A DNA stretch of 64,000 nt from the NCBI GenBank assembly GCA_023451375.1, contig JAEXZS010000085.1, positions 1 to 64,000 of the forward strand. The letters are read 5' to 3'. Of this stretch, positions 28,278 through 36,572 are shown piece after piece. Under the pieces are notes generated by a model. The model made no database searches and had not been told where the DNA came from. It saw only the letters and a program-made list of their open reading frames with translations. The DNA is from Pseudomonadota bacterium (GTDB lineage: Bacteria; Pseudomonadota; Alphaproteobacteria; Caulobacterales; Caulobacteraceae). Position numbers and translations under genes: made by a program. Position 1 is the first letter of the stretch. Every line of letters starts with the position of its first letter.

Positions 28278-29048
28278 ATGCGTCTCGCCATCGTCGGTCT
28301 CGCCGCCGTTCTCGTCTCCGCCCTGCCCGCCGCGGCCCAGACCCCGCCACGGTCGGCGCTCTCCACCGCCATTCCAACGCCGCAGGAAGACGAGGCGCTG
28401 CTGGCGGCGGTCGCCTCGACCACGCGCCCGGAAGCCGACCGCGCCCGCGACGCCGCGCGCCGTCCGTACGAGGCCCTGACCTTCTGGGGCCTGACGCCGG
28501 GCATGACCGTGGTCGAGATCGAACCCGGCGGGGCCAGCTGGTGGCGCCACATCCTGGAGCCCTACGCCGCCGCCACCGGCGGCCGTTACGTTCCCGTCAA
28601 TCGCCCGTTGGAAGGCATGGTCGTCGCCGATGGTTCGGCTGACCTCATCCTGGTGGCGCGCGCCTTTCACAACTGGTCCCGCAGCGGTCGGACCGAACCT
28701 TATCTGGCGGCCTTCTTCACGGCGCTGAAGCCCGGCGGGATCCTGGCCGTTGAGCAGCATCGCAGCGTCGAGGGCCTGAACGTCGCCGACGTGGCCGGAA
28801 CCGGCTATGTGCCCGAGAGCTACGTCATCAAGGCCGCTCAGGACGCCGGTTTCGTGCTGGAGGCGCGCAGCGAGCTGAACGCCAACCCGAAGGACGACCG
28901 CGACCACCCGTTCGGCGTCTGGACCCTGCCGCCTATCCGCCGCAGCTCCGACGACCAGGGCCGCACCCTGAGCGCCGACGAGCGGGCCGCCTTCGACGGC
29001 GTCGGCGAAAGCGACCGGATGACGCTGCGCTTCCGCAAGCCGGAATGA
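28278..29048 (+). CDS. Exported predicted methyltransferase (COG4798-like)
   Basis: A 256-residue protein with a signal peptide (RLAIVGLAAVLVSALPAAAQ) followed by a class I methyltransferase-like domain: PYEALTFWGLTPGMTVVEI, then EPGGASW in the SAM-motif-I position, and FFTALKPGGILAVEQHR. The same landmarks occur in the next gene. SAM is not expected in the periplasm, so substrate and even activity are unclear. A GGGAGGACATTC ribosome-binding site precedes the ATG. It is probably in one transcription unit with the two genes that follow. Confidence 0.75.
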   Translation: MRLAIVGLAAVLVSALPAAAQTPPRSALSTAIPTPQEDEALLAAVASTTRPEADRARDAARRPYEALTFWGLTPGMTVVEIEPGGASWWRHILEPYAAATGGRYVPVNRPLEGMVVADGSADLILVARAFHNWSRSGRTEPYLAAFFTALKPGGILAVEQHRSVEGLNVADVAGTGYVPESYVIKAAQDAGFVLEARSELNANPKDDRDHPFGVWTLPPIRRSSDDQGRTLSADERAAFDGVGESDRMTLRFRKPE

Positions 29049-29153
29049 TCCGCGAGGACCGTCAGGCGTTTTGACCCCGCCGCCGAACCTGATTAAGCCC
29101 GTTTTCGCCGAGGTTCGTCGGGCGCGGGGGCCGATGCTCTGCGGGGATGTTTG

Positions 29154-30068
29154 ATGGCCGATCTTCCAGCGATCCATAGGGGCGTCTCCCGTCGCGCCAT
29201 GCTCGGCGGGGCCGCCGGCCTAGCCCTGGCGGGCTTGGTCGGCTGCGGGCGCGAAGAGGCGCGCAAGGTTGACGCGCCGCCCGCGCCCCAGGGTCCGCCG
29301 GAAGGCTCTCTGGAATGGGCCATCGCCGGAAGCTGGCGATCGGCCCAGGACAAGGCGCGCGACGCGGCGCGCCACCCGATGGAGACGCTGCGCTTCTTCG
29401 GCCTGCAACCGCGCATGACGGTGGTGGAGTTCTGGCCCGGCAGCGGCTGGTACACCGAGATCCTGGCCCCCTATCTGGCCCACGGCGCCGGGACCTTCAT
29501 CGGCGCCCTGTTCCCGGAAGGACCGACGGCCGATCCGGCCCAGGCCGCGCTGAACGCGGCCTTCCGCACCCGCTTTTCCTCCGATCGGCGCCTGTTCGGC
29601 GAGCCGCAGTTCTCCATCTTCGGCGCCGCCAGCGGACCCGTGGCCCCGCCGGGCACGGCGGACATGGCCCTGTTCCTGCGCACCCTGCACGGCTGGATGG
29701 CCGCCGGCATCGCCGAAAAGGCCTTCGCGGACGCCTACGCCGCGCTGAAGCCGGGCGGCGTCCTGGGGGTGGAGCAGCACCGGCTGGGTCCGGAGGAAGA
29801 CCAGGATCCCGTGGCCGCCAACGGCTACGTTCAGGAGGCCTTCGTGCGCCAGCTCGCGGCCGAGGCCGGCTTCGTCTTCGTCGCCGCCTCCGAGGTCAAC
29901 GCCAACGAGAAGGACACCAAGGACCATCCGTTCGGGGTCGACACCCTGCCGCCGATGCGTCTGACCGCGCCGCGCGGCCAGCCGGCCGATCCCGAGTTCG
30001 ACCGGTCGAAGTATGACGAGATCGGCGAAAGCGACCGCATGACCTTGAAGTTCAGGAAGCCCCAGTGA
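29154..30068 (+). CDS. Exported predicted methyltransferase with Tat/lipoprotein-like signal (paralogue)
   Basis: A 304-residue paralogue of the preceding gene. It begins with a twin-arginine-like signal ending in a lipobox (SRRAMLGGAAGLALAGLVGC). Shared landmarks are PMETLRFFGLQPRMTVVEFW, PGSGWYTEILAPYL in the SAM motif I position, AALKPGGVLGVEQHR and the terminal GESDRMTLKFRKP. It has an extra middle segment (FSSDRRLFGEPQFS) absent from the first copy. An ATG at 29154 is used; a TTG one codon upstream is equivalent. The next gene starts inside its stop. Confidence 0.75.
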   Translation: MADLPAIHRGVSRRAMLGGAAGLALAGLVGCGREEARKVDAPPAPQGPPEGSLEWAIAGSWRSAQDKARDAARHPMETLRFFGLQPRMTVVEFWPGSGWYTEILAPYLAHGAGTFIGALFPEGPTADPAQAALNAAFRTRFSSDRRLFGEPQFSIFGAASGPVAPPGTADMALFLRTLHGWMAAGIAEKAFADAYAALKPGGVLGVEQHRLGPEEDQDPVAANGYVQEAFVRQLAAEAGFVFVAASEVNANEKDTKDHPFGVDTLPPMRLTAPRGQPADPEFDRSKYDEIGESDRMTLKFRKPQ

Positions 30069-31066
30069 ACCGCGCCCAAGCCTTCGCCGCCAACGCCCCG
30101 CTGATGGGGGTTCCCGGCGGCGAGCCTCCGCCCGGGGGGCAGGGCGACTGGTTCCGCGGCGCCGGCGGCATGCGCCTGCGCGCCGCCCTGTGGACGCCTT
30201 CGGCCAGCGTGGCCAAGACGCCGCGCGGCACCGTCGTGCTCAGCCCCGGTCGCACCGAACCGATCGAGAAATATTACGAGCTGATCGGCAACCTTCTGGC
30301 GCGCGGCTGGTGCGTGCTGGCCCACGACTGGCGCGGCCAAGGACTGTCGGCCCGCCTGCTGCCCGACCGACTGAAGGGCCACGCCCGCGCGGTGGAGGAG
30401 TTCCTGGACGACTACGGCCGGCTGCTCGACGCCTACGAGGCGCGCCTGCCCAAACCCTGGATCATGATCGGCCATTCGATGGGCGGCTGCCTGAACCTGC
30501 TGACGCTGGAGAACGGCGAGGCCCGGTTCGCCGCCGCCCTGCTGTCCAGTCCCATGCTCCGGGTGAAGACCGGCAAGCGTTCAATGTGGTCGGTCAAGCT
30601 GGCCCTGCGCTGGAACATTCGCCACGGCAAGGCCGGCGACTATGTGCTCGATGACGCCGACGACCCCTTCGATCACGAGTTCGAGGGCAACACCCTGACC
30701 TCGGACGCCGCCCGCTACGAGCTATGGCGGCAGCAGCTCTACGCCTGCCCGCATTTGGCGGTCGGCGCGCCGACCTACGGCTGGCTGGCCTTCGCCATCG
30801 ACGCCGGCGAGCGGGCGCTGAAGCCGCGCGCCCTCAAGAGCGTGAAGATCCCCGTCACTATCGTCCAGGCCGACCAGGACGAGCTGGTCTGGAAGCAGAC
30901 CAACCGCTGGGCCGCCAAGCGGCTCGAGCGCGGCCGCTACGTCGAGGTGCCGGGCGCCCGGCACGAGGTCATCATGGAGGCCGACGACATGCGCGCCGTC
31001 TTCCTGCAGGAATTCGACGCCATGGCGGATACGGCGGCGCCTGTTCTGAAGACTGCCGGCGGGTAG
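30065..31066 (+). CDS. Alpha/beta hydrolase, lysophospholipase/monoacylglycerol-lipase-like
   Basis: A 333-residue hydrolase. Seen: GTVVLSPGRTEPIEKYYELI near residue 58, HDWRGQGLSARLLPDR, the nucleophile elbow IGHSMGGCLNLL (Ser near residue 140), and late DQDELVWKQT (Asp) and GARHEVIMEAD (His), the pattern of the Hydrolase_4 family that includes PldB. It starts with a GTG overlapping the stop of the methyltransferase gene (GTGA), implying coupled translation. No signal peptide is visible, so it is cytoplasmic or membrane-associated. Confidence 0.85.
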   Translation: MNRAQAFAANAPLMGVPGGEPPPGGQGDWFRGAGGMRLRAALWTPSASVAKTPRGTVVLSPGRTEPIEKYYELIGNLLARGWCVLAHDWRGQGLSARLLPDRLKGHARAVEEFLDDYGRLLDAYEARLPKPWIMIGHSMGGCLNLLTLENGEARFAAALLSSPMLRVKTGKRSMWSVKLALRWNIRHGKAGDYVLDDADDPFDHEFEGNTLTSDAARYELWRQQLYACPHLAVGAPTYGWLAFAIDAGERALKPRALKSVKIPVTIVQADQDELVWKQTNRWAAKRLERGRYVEVPGARHEVIMEADDMRAVFLQEFDAMADTAAPVLKTAGG

Positions 31067-31078
31067 CCGCCGGCGGTC
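31051..31078 (+). terminator. Hairpin containing the stop codon of the hydrolase gene
   Basis: GACTGCCGGCGG-GTAG-CCGCCGGCGGTC, 12-bp stem with one G-T wobble; the TAG stop of the hydrolase gene lies in the four-base loop. No T tract follows, so termination strength is uncertain. Confidence 0.45.
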
Positions 31079-31173
31079 TGTGGACGACGGTCATGGGCCC
31101 TCGGTGGGCTGACGCGCCCCGTCGATGGTGCTAGACGCCGCGCCATCCCTCTCCAGCCTCCACGGACGCCGCC

Positions 31174-32778
31174 ATGCCCGCCGCTCCCGACTTTCCGCCC
31201 GCCCCTGACCGGGTCAGGCCGCAGCGCGCCCTGATCTCCCTGTCCGACAAGGCGGGGCTGGAGGAGGCCGCCCGCGCCTTGGCCGGACTGGGCGTCGAAC
31301 TGGTCTCGACGGGCGGCACCAAGGCGGCGATCGAGAAGATGGGCCTGCCGGTGAAGGACGTTGCCGACCTGACCGGCTTCCCGGAGATGATGGACGGACG
31401 GGTCAAGACCCTGCACCCGGTGGTGCACGGCGGCCTGCTGGGCGTGCGCAACGCCCCGGCCCACGCCGCCGCCATGGAGGCGCACGACATCGACCCTATC
31501 GATATCGTCTGGATCGACCTCTATCCGTTCGAGAAGACGGTGGAAGCCGGCGGCGTCTTCGAGGCCGCCATCGAGAACATCGACATCGGCGGCCCGGCCA
31601 TGATCCGCTCGGGCTCCAAGAACCACGGCCATGTCGCCGTGGCGGTGGACAGCGAGTCCATCGGCCTGATCCTCGAGGCTCTTCAGGCGGGCGGATCGAC
31701 CGACCTGCCGCTGAGGAAGCGTCTGGCCGCCCGCGCCTTCGCCCGCACCGCCGCCTATGACGCCGCCGTCTCTGCCTGGTTCGCCGGTCAGCTGAACGAC
31801 GCCGCCCCGGCGCGCAAGTCGATCGCCGGAACCCTGGCCCAGACGCTGCGCTATGGCGAGAACCCCCACCAGACCGGCGCCTTCTACAGGACCGGCGAGA
31901 AGCGCCCGGGCGTGGCCCACGCCACGCAGGTTCAGGGCAAGGAGCTGGGCTACAACAACATCGCCGACGCCGACGCCGCGTATGAGCTGGTGGCCGAGTT
32001 CGAGGCGCCGGCCTGCGTCATCGTCAAGCACGCCAATCCCTGCGGCGTGGCGATTGGCAAGGATTTGTCGGAAGCCTACGCCCGCGCTCTTGAATGCGAC
32101 GCCGTCTCGGCCTTCGGCGGCGTCATCGCCGTCAACCGCCCGCTGAACGGGCACGACGCCCGCGCCATCACCGGCATCTTCACCGAGGTGGTCATCGCGC
32201 CGGGCGCCGACGACGAGGCGCGTCAGGTCTTCGCCGCCAAGAAGAACCTGCGCCTGCTGATCACCGACGGCCTGCCGGACCCCCACGGCCCTGGCGAGGT
32301 GTTCCGCTCGGTCGCCGGCGGCTTCCTGGTCCAGAGCCGGGATCGCAGCCTGATCAAGCCGTCGGACCTGAAGATCGTCACCCGCCGCCAGCCGACCCCG
32401 ACCGAAATCCAGGACATGCTGTTCGCCTTCACCGTGGCCAAGCACGTCAAGTCCAACGCGATCGTCTACGCCAAGGACGGCCAGACCGCGGGCATCGGCG
32501 CCGGCCAGATGAACCGCCGCGACTCGGCCCGCATCGCCGCCATCCGTGCGCGCGAGGCCGGCGAGGCCAAGGGTCTGGCCCATTCGCTGGCGGAAGGATC
32601 GGCCTGCGCGTCCGAGGCCTTCTTCCCCTTCGCCGACGGCCTGCTGGAAGCCGTCACGGCGGGCGCCACGGCGGTGATCCAGCCCGGCGGCTCGATCCGC
32701 GACGACGAGGTCATCGCCGCCGCGGACGAGCGCGACATCGCCATGGCCTTCACCGGGGTGCGCGTGTTCCGGCACTGA
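31174..32778 (+). CDS. purH: Bifunctional AICAR formyltransferase / IMP cyclohydrolase
   Basis: This 534-residue enzyme catalyses the last two steps of purine biosynthesis. The N-terminal cyclohydrolase domain has ALISLSDKAGLEEAARALAG, VSTGGTKAAIE and DGRVKTLHPVVHGGLL; the formyltransferase domain has LRYGENPHQTGAFY, CVIVKHANPCGVAIG and VKSNAIVYAKDGQTAGIGAG. Full length, normal motifs. A long inverted repeat follows the stop. Confidence 0.98.
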   Translation: MPAAPDFPPAPDRVRPQRALISLSDKAGLEEAARALAGLGVELVSTGGTKAAIEKMGLPVKDVADLTGFPEMMDGRVKTLHPVVHGGLLGVRNAPAHAAAMEAHDIDPIDIVWIDLYPFEKTVEAGGVFEAAIENIDIGGPAMIRSGSKNHGHVAVAVDSESIGLILEALQAGGSTDLPLRKRLAARAFARTAAYDAAVSAWFAGQLNDAAPARKSIAGTLAQTLRYGENPHQTGAFYRTGEKRPGVAHATQVQGKELGYNNIADADAAYELVAEFEAPACVIVKHANPCGVAIGKDLSEAYARALECDAVSAFGGVIAVNRPLNGHDARAITGIFTEVVIAPGADDEARQVFAAKKNLRLLITDGLPDPHGPGEVFRSVAGGFLVQSRDRSLIKPSDLKIVTRRQPTPTEIQDMLFAFTVAKHVKSNAIVYAKDGQTAGIGAGQMNRRDSARIAAIRAREAGEAKGLAHSLAEGSACASEAFFPFADGLLEAVTAGATAVIQPGGSIRDDEVIAAADERDIAMAFTGVRVFRH

Positions 32779-32781
32779 TGT

Positions 32782-32841
32782 CTGAAGAGGGGCGCTAACG
32801 CTCGCGACGCGGTCGCTCGCTGCTTGAGCGCCCCTCTTCAG
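32782..32841. terminator. Long inverted repeat between convergent purH and the ferric-reductase gene
   Basis: Perfect 15-bp arms, CTGAAGAGGGGCGCT at 32782-32796 and AGCGCCCCTCTTCAG at 32827-32841, around a 30-base GC-rich loop. The right arm includes the stop of the minus-strand gene. Likely a bidirectional transcription-end structure; no clear T tract. Confidence 0.65.
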
Positions 32842-33647
32842 TCCTCGATGACCTCATGGGCGCCGACCGCGCCTTGGCGCCAGTAGCCCGCCGCCTTCAT
32901 CGCCCTGGGGCTGAACCCCATCGACAGCGCCTTGGCCCGCAGGGTCTTGGCCACGGCGGATTCGGCCGCGATCCAGACATAGGCGTCGGCCCGGTCGACG
33001 GCCGCCAAGGCCGTGCCCATCGCCGCCTCCAGGCCTTCCGACCGGGCGCGAGGACGCCCGTTCCGCTCGACCCACACGACGGTCAGATCGCCGGCGCCGC
33101 CCAGCGGCAGACGCGACGCTGCATCGTCCACCTCGACAATCGCCAGCGCGCGGACGCCGACCGGCAGTTCCTCCAGCCGCCGCGCAATGGCGGGCAGGGC
33201 GGTCTCATCGCCGATCAGCACATGATCGGCGAAGGCGCTCGGCACGATGAAGGACCCGCGCGGCCCGCCGACGCCGACCACGGCGCCGGGTGTCGCGCCT
33301 TCCGCCCATTCCGTCGCCGGGCCGCCGTGGCCGGTGACGAAGTCGATCGTCAGCCTGCGGTTCGCCGCGTCGAAGGCGCGCGGCGTATAGTCGCGCGCGA
33401 CCGGACGCGGCTCCGGAAACACCGGGCCGTCGGGGCCGAGAGTCGGCAGGGTCAGGGCCTGGCCCGGCGCGACCGGGAACAGCTTCACATGGTCGTCGAA
33501 GCCCAGGGAGACGAAGCCGCCCAAATCCTCACCCTCCAGCACGATCCGCCGCATCGTCGGGCCCAGGTCCTCGACCGAGGCGACCGTCAGCGTACGGAAC
33601 TTCAGTTCGTGGCGGACGCGGCGAGGGACGCGCAGGGTCGTGCTCAT
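32838..33647 (-). CDS. Siderophore-interacting protein / NADPH-dependent ferric reductase (YqjH/ViuB-like)
   Basis: A 269-residue flavoprotein that should bind FAD and reduce ferric complexes with NAD(P)H. Seen: an FAD-binding domain with DDHVKLFPV and the RDYTPRAFD motif (about residues 84-92), GGPRGSFIVPSAFADHVLIG leading to the SIP C-terminal domain, LIGDETALPAIARRLEELP (the NADPH-site signature) and YVWIAAESAVAKTLR. Its start overlaps the stop of the upstream PadR gene (ATGA, 33644-33647). The regulator-reductase pair is the pattern known from E. coli YqjI/YqjH. Confidence 0.88.
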   Translation of the reverse strand: MSTTLRVPRRVRHELKFRTLTVASVEDLGPTMRRIVLEGEDLGGFVSLGFDDHVKLFPVAPGQALTLPTLGPDGPVFPEPRPVARDYTPRAFDAANRRLTIDFVTGHGGPATEWAEGATPGAVVGVGGPRGSFIVPSAFADHVLIGDETALPAIARRLEELPVGVRALAIVEVDDAASRLPLGGAGDLTVVWVERNGRPRARSEGLEAAMGTALAAVDRADAYVWIAAESAVAKTLRAKALSMGFSPRAMKAAGYWRQGAVGAHEVIED

Positions 33648-34252
33648 GCCTTCTCCACCCGGTCGGCGGCCTCGGCCAGGATGTCGGCGATGGCCTGGAC
33701 CTGGGCCTCGGTCAGGGCGGTCTCGCCGGCTAGGCGGTCGTGGATCGTCGAGCGCAGGCGGCCGATCGCCTCCTGGATCGCCTCGGGCCGCATGGCGCGG
33801 GCGGAGAACTTGTCCATCACCGCCTGGACGGCGGTCAGGGCGTCGGCGTTCTCGGCCAGCAGGGCGCGGCCCGTCTCGGTGATCGAATACAGTTTCTTGC
33901 CGCCCTGGGTCTCGGATGTCAGGGCGCCCATCTCCTCCAGCAGGGTCAGGCTGGGGTAGATGACGCCGGGGCTGGGCGAATAGGCGCCGCCCAGCTTCGT
34001 CTCCACCGCCTTGATCAGCTCATAGCCGTGGCTGGGCTTCTCCGCGATCAGCGACAGCAGCAGCCAGCGCAGCGTCCCGTGATCGAACAGCCGACCGCCG
34101 CCGCGCCGCCCGTGACCGCGCCCGCCGCCTTCGCCGCGTTCCCAGCTCCGGTCGAAGCCGCCGCGCATGCCGCGCTTAAAGTCATGGCCGAACCAGCCGT
34201 GCTTCTCGCCGCATCCCTCGCGGCGGTGATGAAAGATCCCCTTGGATCGCAT
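33644..34252 (-). CDS. PadR-family metal-responsive regulator (YqjI-like)
   Basis: A 202-residue repressor. The first 60 residues form a His/Gly/Arg-rich extension (HHRREGCGEKHGWFGHDF), as in E. coli YqjI, where a His-rich N-terminus senses nickel. The winged-helix domain follows: HGTLRWLLLSLIAEKPSHG, YELIKAVE and SPSPGVIYPSLTLLEEMG, PadR signatures, then a helical dimerisation tail. The ATG at 34252 is preceded by GGAAGCACCA. It is first in a two-gene operon with the ferric reductase, and a strong palindrome lies just upstream. Confidence 0.88.
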   Translation of the reverse strand: MRSKGIFHHRREGCGEKHGWFGHDFKRGMRGGFDRSWERGEGGGRGHGRRGGGRLFDHGTLRWLLLSLIAEKPSHGYELIKAVETKLGGAYSPSPGVIYPSLTLLEEMGALTSETQGGKKLYSITETGRALLAENADALTAVQAVMDKFSARAMRPEAIQEAIGRLRSTIHDRLAGETALTEAQVQAIADILAEAADRVEKA

Positions 34253-34265
34253 TGGTGCTTCCTTT

Positions 34266-34301
34266 TCGATATATCTATTCACGAGCATTCAGATATATCG
34301 A
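34266..34301. promoter_or_regulatory. Operator palindrome for the PadR regulator
   Basis: TCGATATATCT, 14 bases, AGATATATCGA: perfect 11-bp arms, 14-49 bp before the PadR ATG and between it and the divergent dienelactone-hydrolase-like gene. The A/T-rich arms stand out from the GC-rich surroundings. It is the natural site for autorepression. Confidence 0.75.
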
Positions 34302-34359
34302 TCTGTCGAGGCGATCAAGAGGGCTGGCGTTTGCGCCCGAGACGCGGCGTAACTGGCGC

Positions 34360-35109
34360 ATGGACGACCTGACGCAACGCTGGGCCCGGCTGGCGCCGCA
34401 CATGACCATCGTAGGACCGGAAGACGACCGTCCCCGGCCCGCCGTGCTGATGTTCCACGGCTGCGGCGGCCTTCGGGATCATCTGCCGCGCTACGCCGAG
34501 GCGGCCGGCGCGGCGGGTTGGCGCGCCTTCATCATCGATTCCTACGCCCCTCGGGGTTGGGGCCGCGCCTTCACCCTGACCGCCGTCTGCACCGGCCTGG
34601 CGCTGCGCGGGTATGAGCGGGCGGGCGACGTGCTGGCGGCCATCCACGGCGTCTCGGCGCGAGGAGATGTCGACGCGTCCCGCCTGGTGCTGGCCGGCTG
34701 GAGCCACGGCGGCTGGTCGATCATGGAGATGATGAGCGCCGCGCCGCAGCCCAACACCATGGGCGTGGCCGATCCCGCCTCGGCCGATCTGTCGGGGGTG
34801 CGTGCGGTCTGGCTGGCCTACCCCTATGTCGGGCCGTTCGCCTTCAACAAGATGAAGCCCTGGCGGCATTGCCCGAAAGTGCTGGCCGTCACCTGCAGCC
34901 GCGACCACCTGACCACCGTCCGCAACGCCGAACAGGTCAACGCCATGATCCGAAACTGCGGCGCCGAGGTCGAGAGCTGGATCGCCGAGGCCACCCATGC
35001 CTTCGACGAGCCGACCAACAACGGCCCCATGCGGCATCATCCCGCTCTGGCGGAAGAGGCGCTGATCCGCTTCCGCGCCTTCCTGACGGACGCCGCGCCG
35101 CACGGCTGA
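34360..35109 (+). CDS. Dienelactone-hydrolase-like alpha/beta hydrolase
   Basis: A 249-residue hydrolase: PAVLMFHGCGGLRDHLPRYA at the oxyanion region, VLAGWSHGGWSIMEMM at the nucleophile elbow (Ser near residue 117), a CSRDHLTTV segment carrying the likely catalytic Asp, and a late His in EATHAFDE. It belongs to the dienelactone hydrolase family, whose members act on diverse esters and lactones. The ATG at 34360 is taken; the frame is open upstream through the PadR operator, which cannot all be coding. Divergent from the PadR operon. Confidence 0.8.
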   Translation: MDDLTQRWARLAPHMTIVGPEDDRPRPAVLMFHGCGGLRDHLPRYAEAAGAAGWRAFIIDSYAPRGWGRAFTLTAVCTGLALRGYERAGDVLAAIHGVSARGDVDASRLVLAGWSHGGWSIMEMMSAAPQPNTMGVADPASADLSGVRAVWLAYPYVGPFAFNKMKPWRHCPKVLAVTCSRDHLTTVRNAEQVNAMIRNCGAEVESWIAEATHAFDEPTNNGPMRHHPALAEEALIRFRAFLTDAAPHG

Positions 35110-35149
35110 AAAGATCCTCCGGGCGCCGCCTTGACGTGGTGGTGTTCAC

Positions 35150-35166
35150 GTAACAATTGATGTTAC
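35150..35166 (+). promoter_or_regulatory. Palindrome at the start of the Rrf2 gene
   Basis: GTAACA-ATTGA-TGTTAC, perfect 6-bp arms directly abutting the Rrf2 ATG at 35167, with a TTGACG -35-like element at 35131-35136. Position and symmetry suit autorepression by the Rrf2 dimer. No separate Shine-Dalgarno is visible, so the transcript may be nearly leaderless. Confidence 0.6.
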
Positions 35167-35673
35167 ATGAAGCGAGACACACGGCTCTCCAACATCCTCC
35201 ACGCCCTGTTGCACATGGCCGAGCATGAGGCGCGGCATGGCGCGCCGATGACCTCGGACCAGCTGGCCGTCTGCCTTTCGACCAATCCGGTGGTGGTGCG
35301 CCGCACCCTGTCCGGCCTGCGGGAACAGGGGCTGGTGGCGTCGGAAAAGGGCCACGGCGGCGGCTGGCGGCTGACCCGGCCGCTGGATCAGGTGACCCTG
35401 GGCCAGGTCAACGCAGCGCTGCGCGAACCCGGGCTGTTTCCCGAGACGCCGCCGGTCGAGGCCGACGGTTGCCTGGTCGAGGCGGCGGTCAACGACGCCT
35501 TGTCCGACACCTACGCCGCCGCGCGCGCCCTGCTGGTCACGCGGCTCGACTCGATCACCCTGGCCGATCTGGCGGCGGACTTCTCGCGCCGGATGGCCGC
35601 CCATCCTGAAAGGGGCAGGCTTCATGCTCACCATCACCACGCGCGCGGACCGGGCAAGCCCGATGCCCCATGA
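35167..35673 (+). CDS. Rrf2-family transcriptional regulator
   Basis: A 168-residue winged-helix repressor. Seen: RLSNILHALLHMAEHE, MTSDQLAVCLSTNPVVVRRT (recognition helix region), GLVASEKGHGGGWRLTRP (wing) and GCLVEAAVNDAL with a single Cys in the dimer/sensor helix. There is no three-Cys cluster as in IscR or NsrR, so it resembles the YwnA/HypR-type thiol sensors. The C-terminus is His-rich (HAHHHH). It overlaps the next gene by 11 bp, which points to a joint redox response. Confidence 0.88.
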   Translation: MKRDTRLSNILHALLHMAEHEARHGAPMTSDQLAVCLSTNPVVVRRTLSGLREQGLVASEKGHGGGWRLTRPLDQVTLGQVNAALREPGLFPETPPVEADGCLVEAAVNDALSDTYAAARALLVTRLDSITLADLAADFSRRMAAHPERGRLHAHHHHARGPGKPDAP

Positions 35674-36568
35674 CGCCGTCATCATCGGCGGCTCCTACGC
35701 CGGCCTGTCCGCCGCCCTGCAGCTGGTCCGCGCGCGTCGGCGCGTGCTGGTGATCGACGACGGCCGCCCGCGCAACCGCTTCGCCGCTCGCGCTCATGGC
35801 GTCCTGGCCAACGACGGTCGGCCGGGCGCCGAGATCGCCGCCGCCGCCCGCGCCCAGGTCGCCGCCTATCCCACCGCCGCCTTCCGCATGGCCGAGGCGG
35901 TGGCGGTCGATCGGATCGAGGGCGGCTTCTCCGTCGCCTTCGCCGACGGGACGAAGACCAGGGGCCGCCGCCTGCTGCTGGCCCATGGGGTCGAGGACGT
36001 CCTGGCCGACATCCCCGGCGTGAAGGAACGCTGGGGCCGTACCGCCCTGCATTGCCCCTGGTGCCACGGCTACGAAATCGGCGGCGGCCCCATCGGGGTG
36101 CTGGGCCGGGGAGAGCATGCGGTGCAGTACGCCGCGACCGTCGCTGAATGGGGCGACGTCACCCTGTTCATGGGCCTGGATGAGGGCCTGTCGCCCGAGG
36201 ATGCGCACCTGCTGTATCGCCGGGGCGTGACCATAGAACCGACGCCGATTGAACGGCTGGAGGGCGAGGCGCCGACCCTGACCGGCGCGCGTCTGGCGGA
36301 CGGCCGTTTCGTTCCGCTGAAGGCCATCTTCGTCGGCGCCAGTGTCCGCGTCGCCAGCCCCTTCGCCGAAAGCCTGGGCTGCGAGATGACAGACACGCCG
36401 ATGGGCCGTGTCGTGAAGGCCGACGCCATGCAGCAGACGACCCAGCCCGGCGTCTTCGCCGCCGGCGATCTGGCGCGCGCGGCGTCCAACATCACGCTGG
36501 CGACATCCGACGGCATGATCGCCGCCCACGCCCTGTTCCGTTCGCTGGTGGAGGAAGAGGCGGGCTGA
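35663..36568 (+). CDS. Thioredoxin-reductase-like FAD-dependent oxidoreductase
   Basis: A 301-residue flavoprotein. Seen: AVIIGGSYAGLSAALQLVRA (FAD Rossmann), HCPWCHGYE with the redox-active pair Cys131-Cys134 in the position of the CxxC of thioredoxin reductase, GVLGRGEHAVQYAATVAEWG (NADPH motif, degenerate) and GVFAAGDLARAASNITLATS (second FAD motif). It lies in an operon with the Rrf2 regulator and starts at an ATG inside its 3' end. Its partner thiol protein is not in the window. Confidence 0.88.
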   Translation: MPHDAVIIGGSYAGLSAALQLVRARRRVLVIDDGRPRNRFAARAHGVLANDGRPGAEIAAAARAQVAAYPTAAFRMAEAVAVDRIEGGFSVAFADGTKTRGRRLLLAHGVEDVLADIPGVKERWGRTALHCPWCHGYEIGGGPIGVLGRGEHAVQYAATVAEWGDVTLFMGLDEGLSPEDAHLLYRRGVTIEPTPIERLEGEAPTLTGARLADGRFVPLKAIFVGASVRVASPFAESLGCEMTDTPMGRVVKADAMQQTTQPGVFAAGDLARAASNITLATSDGMIAAHALFRSLVEEEAG

Positions 36569-36572
36569 CCTC

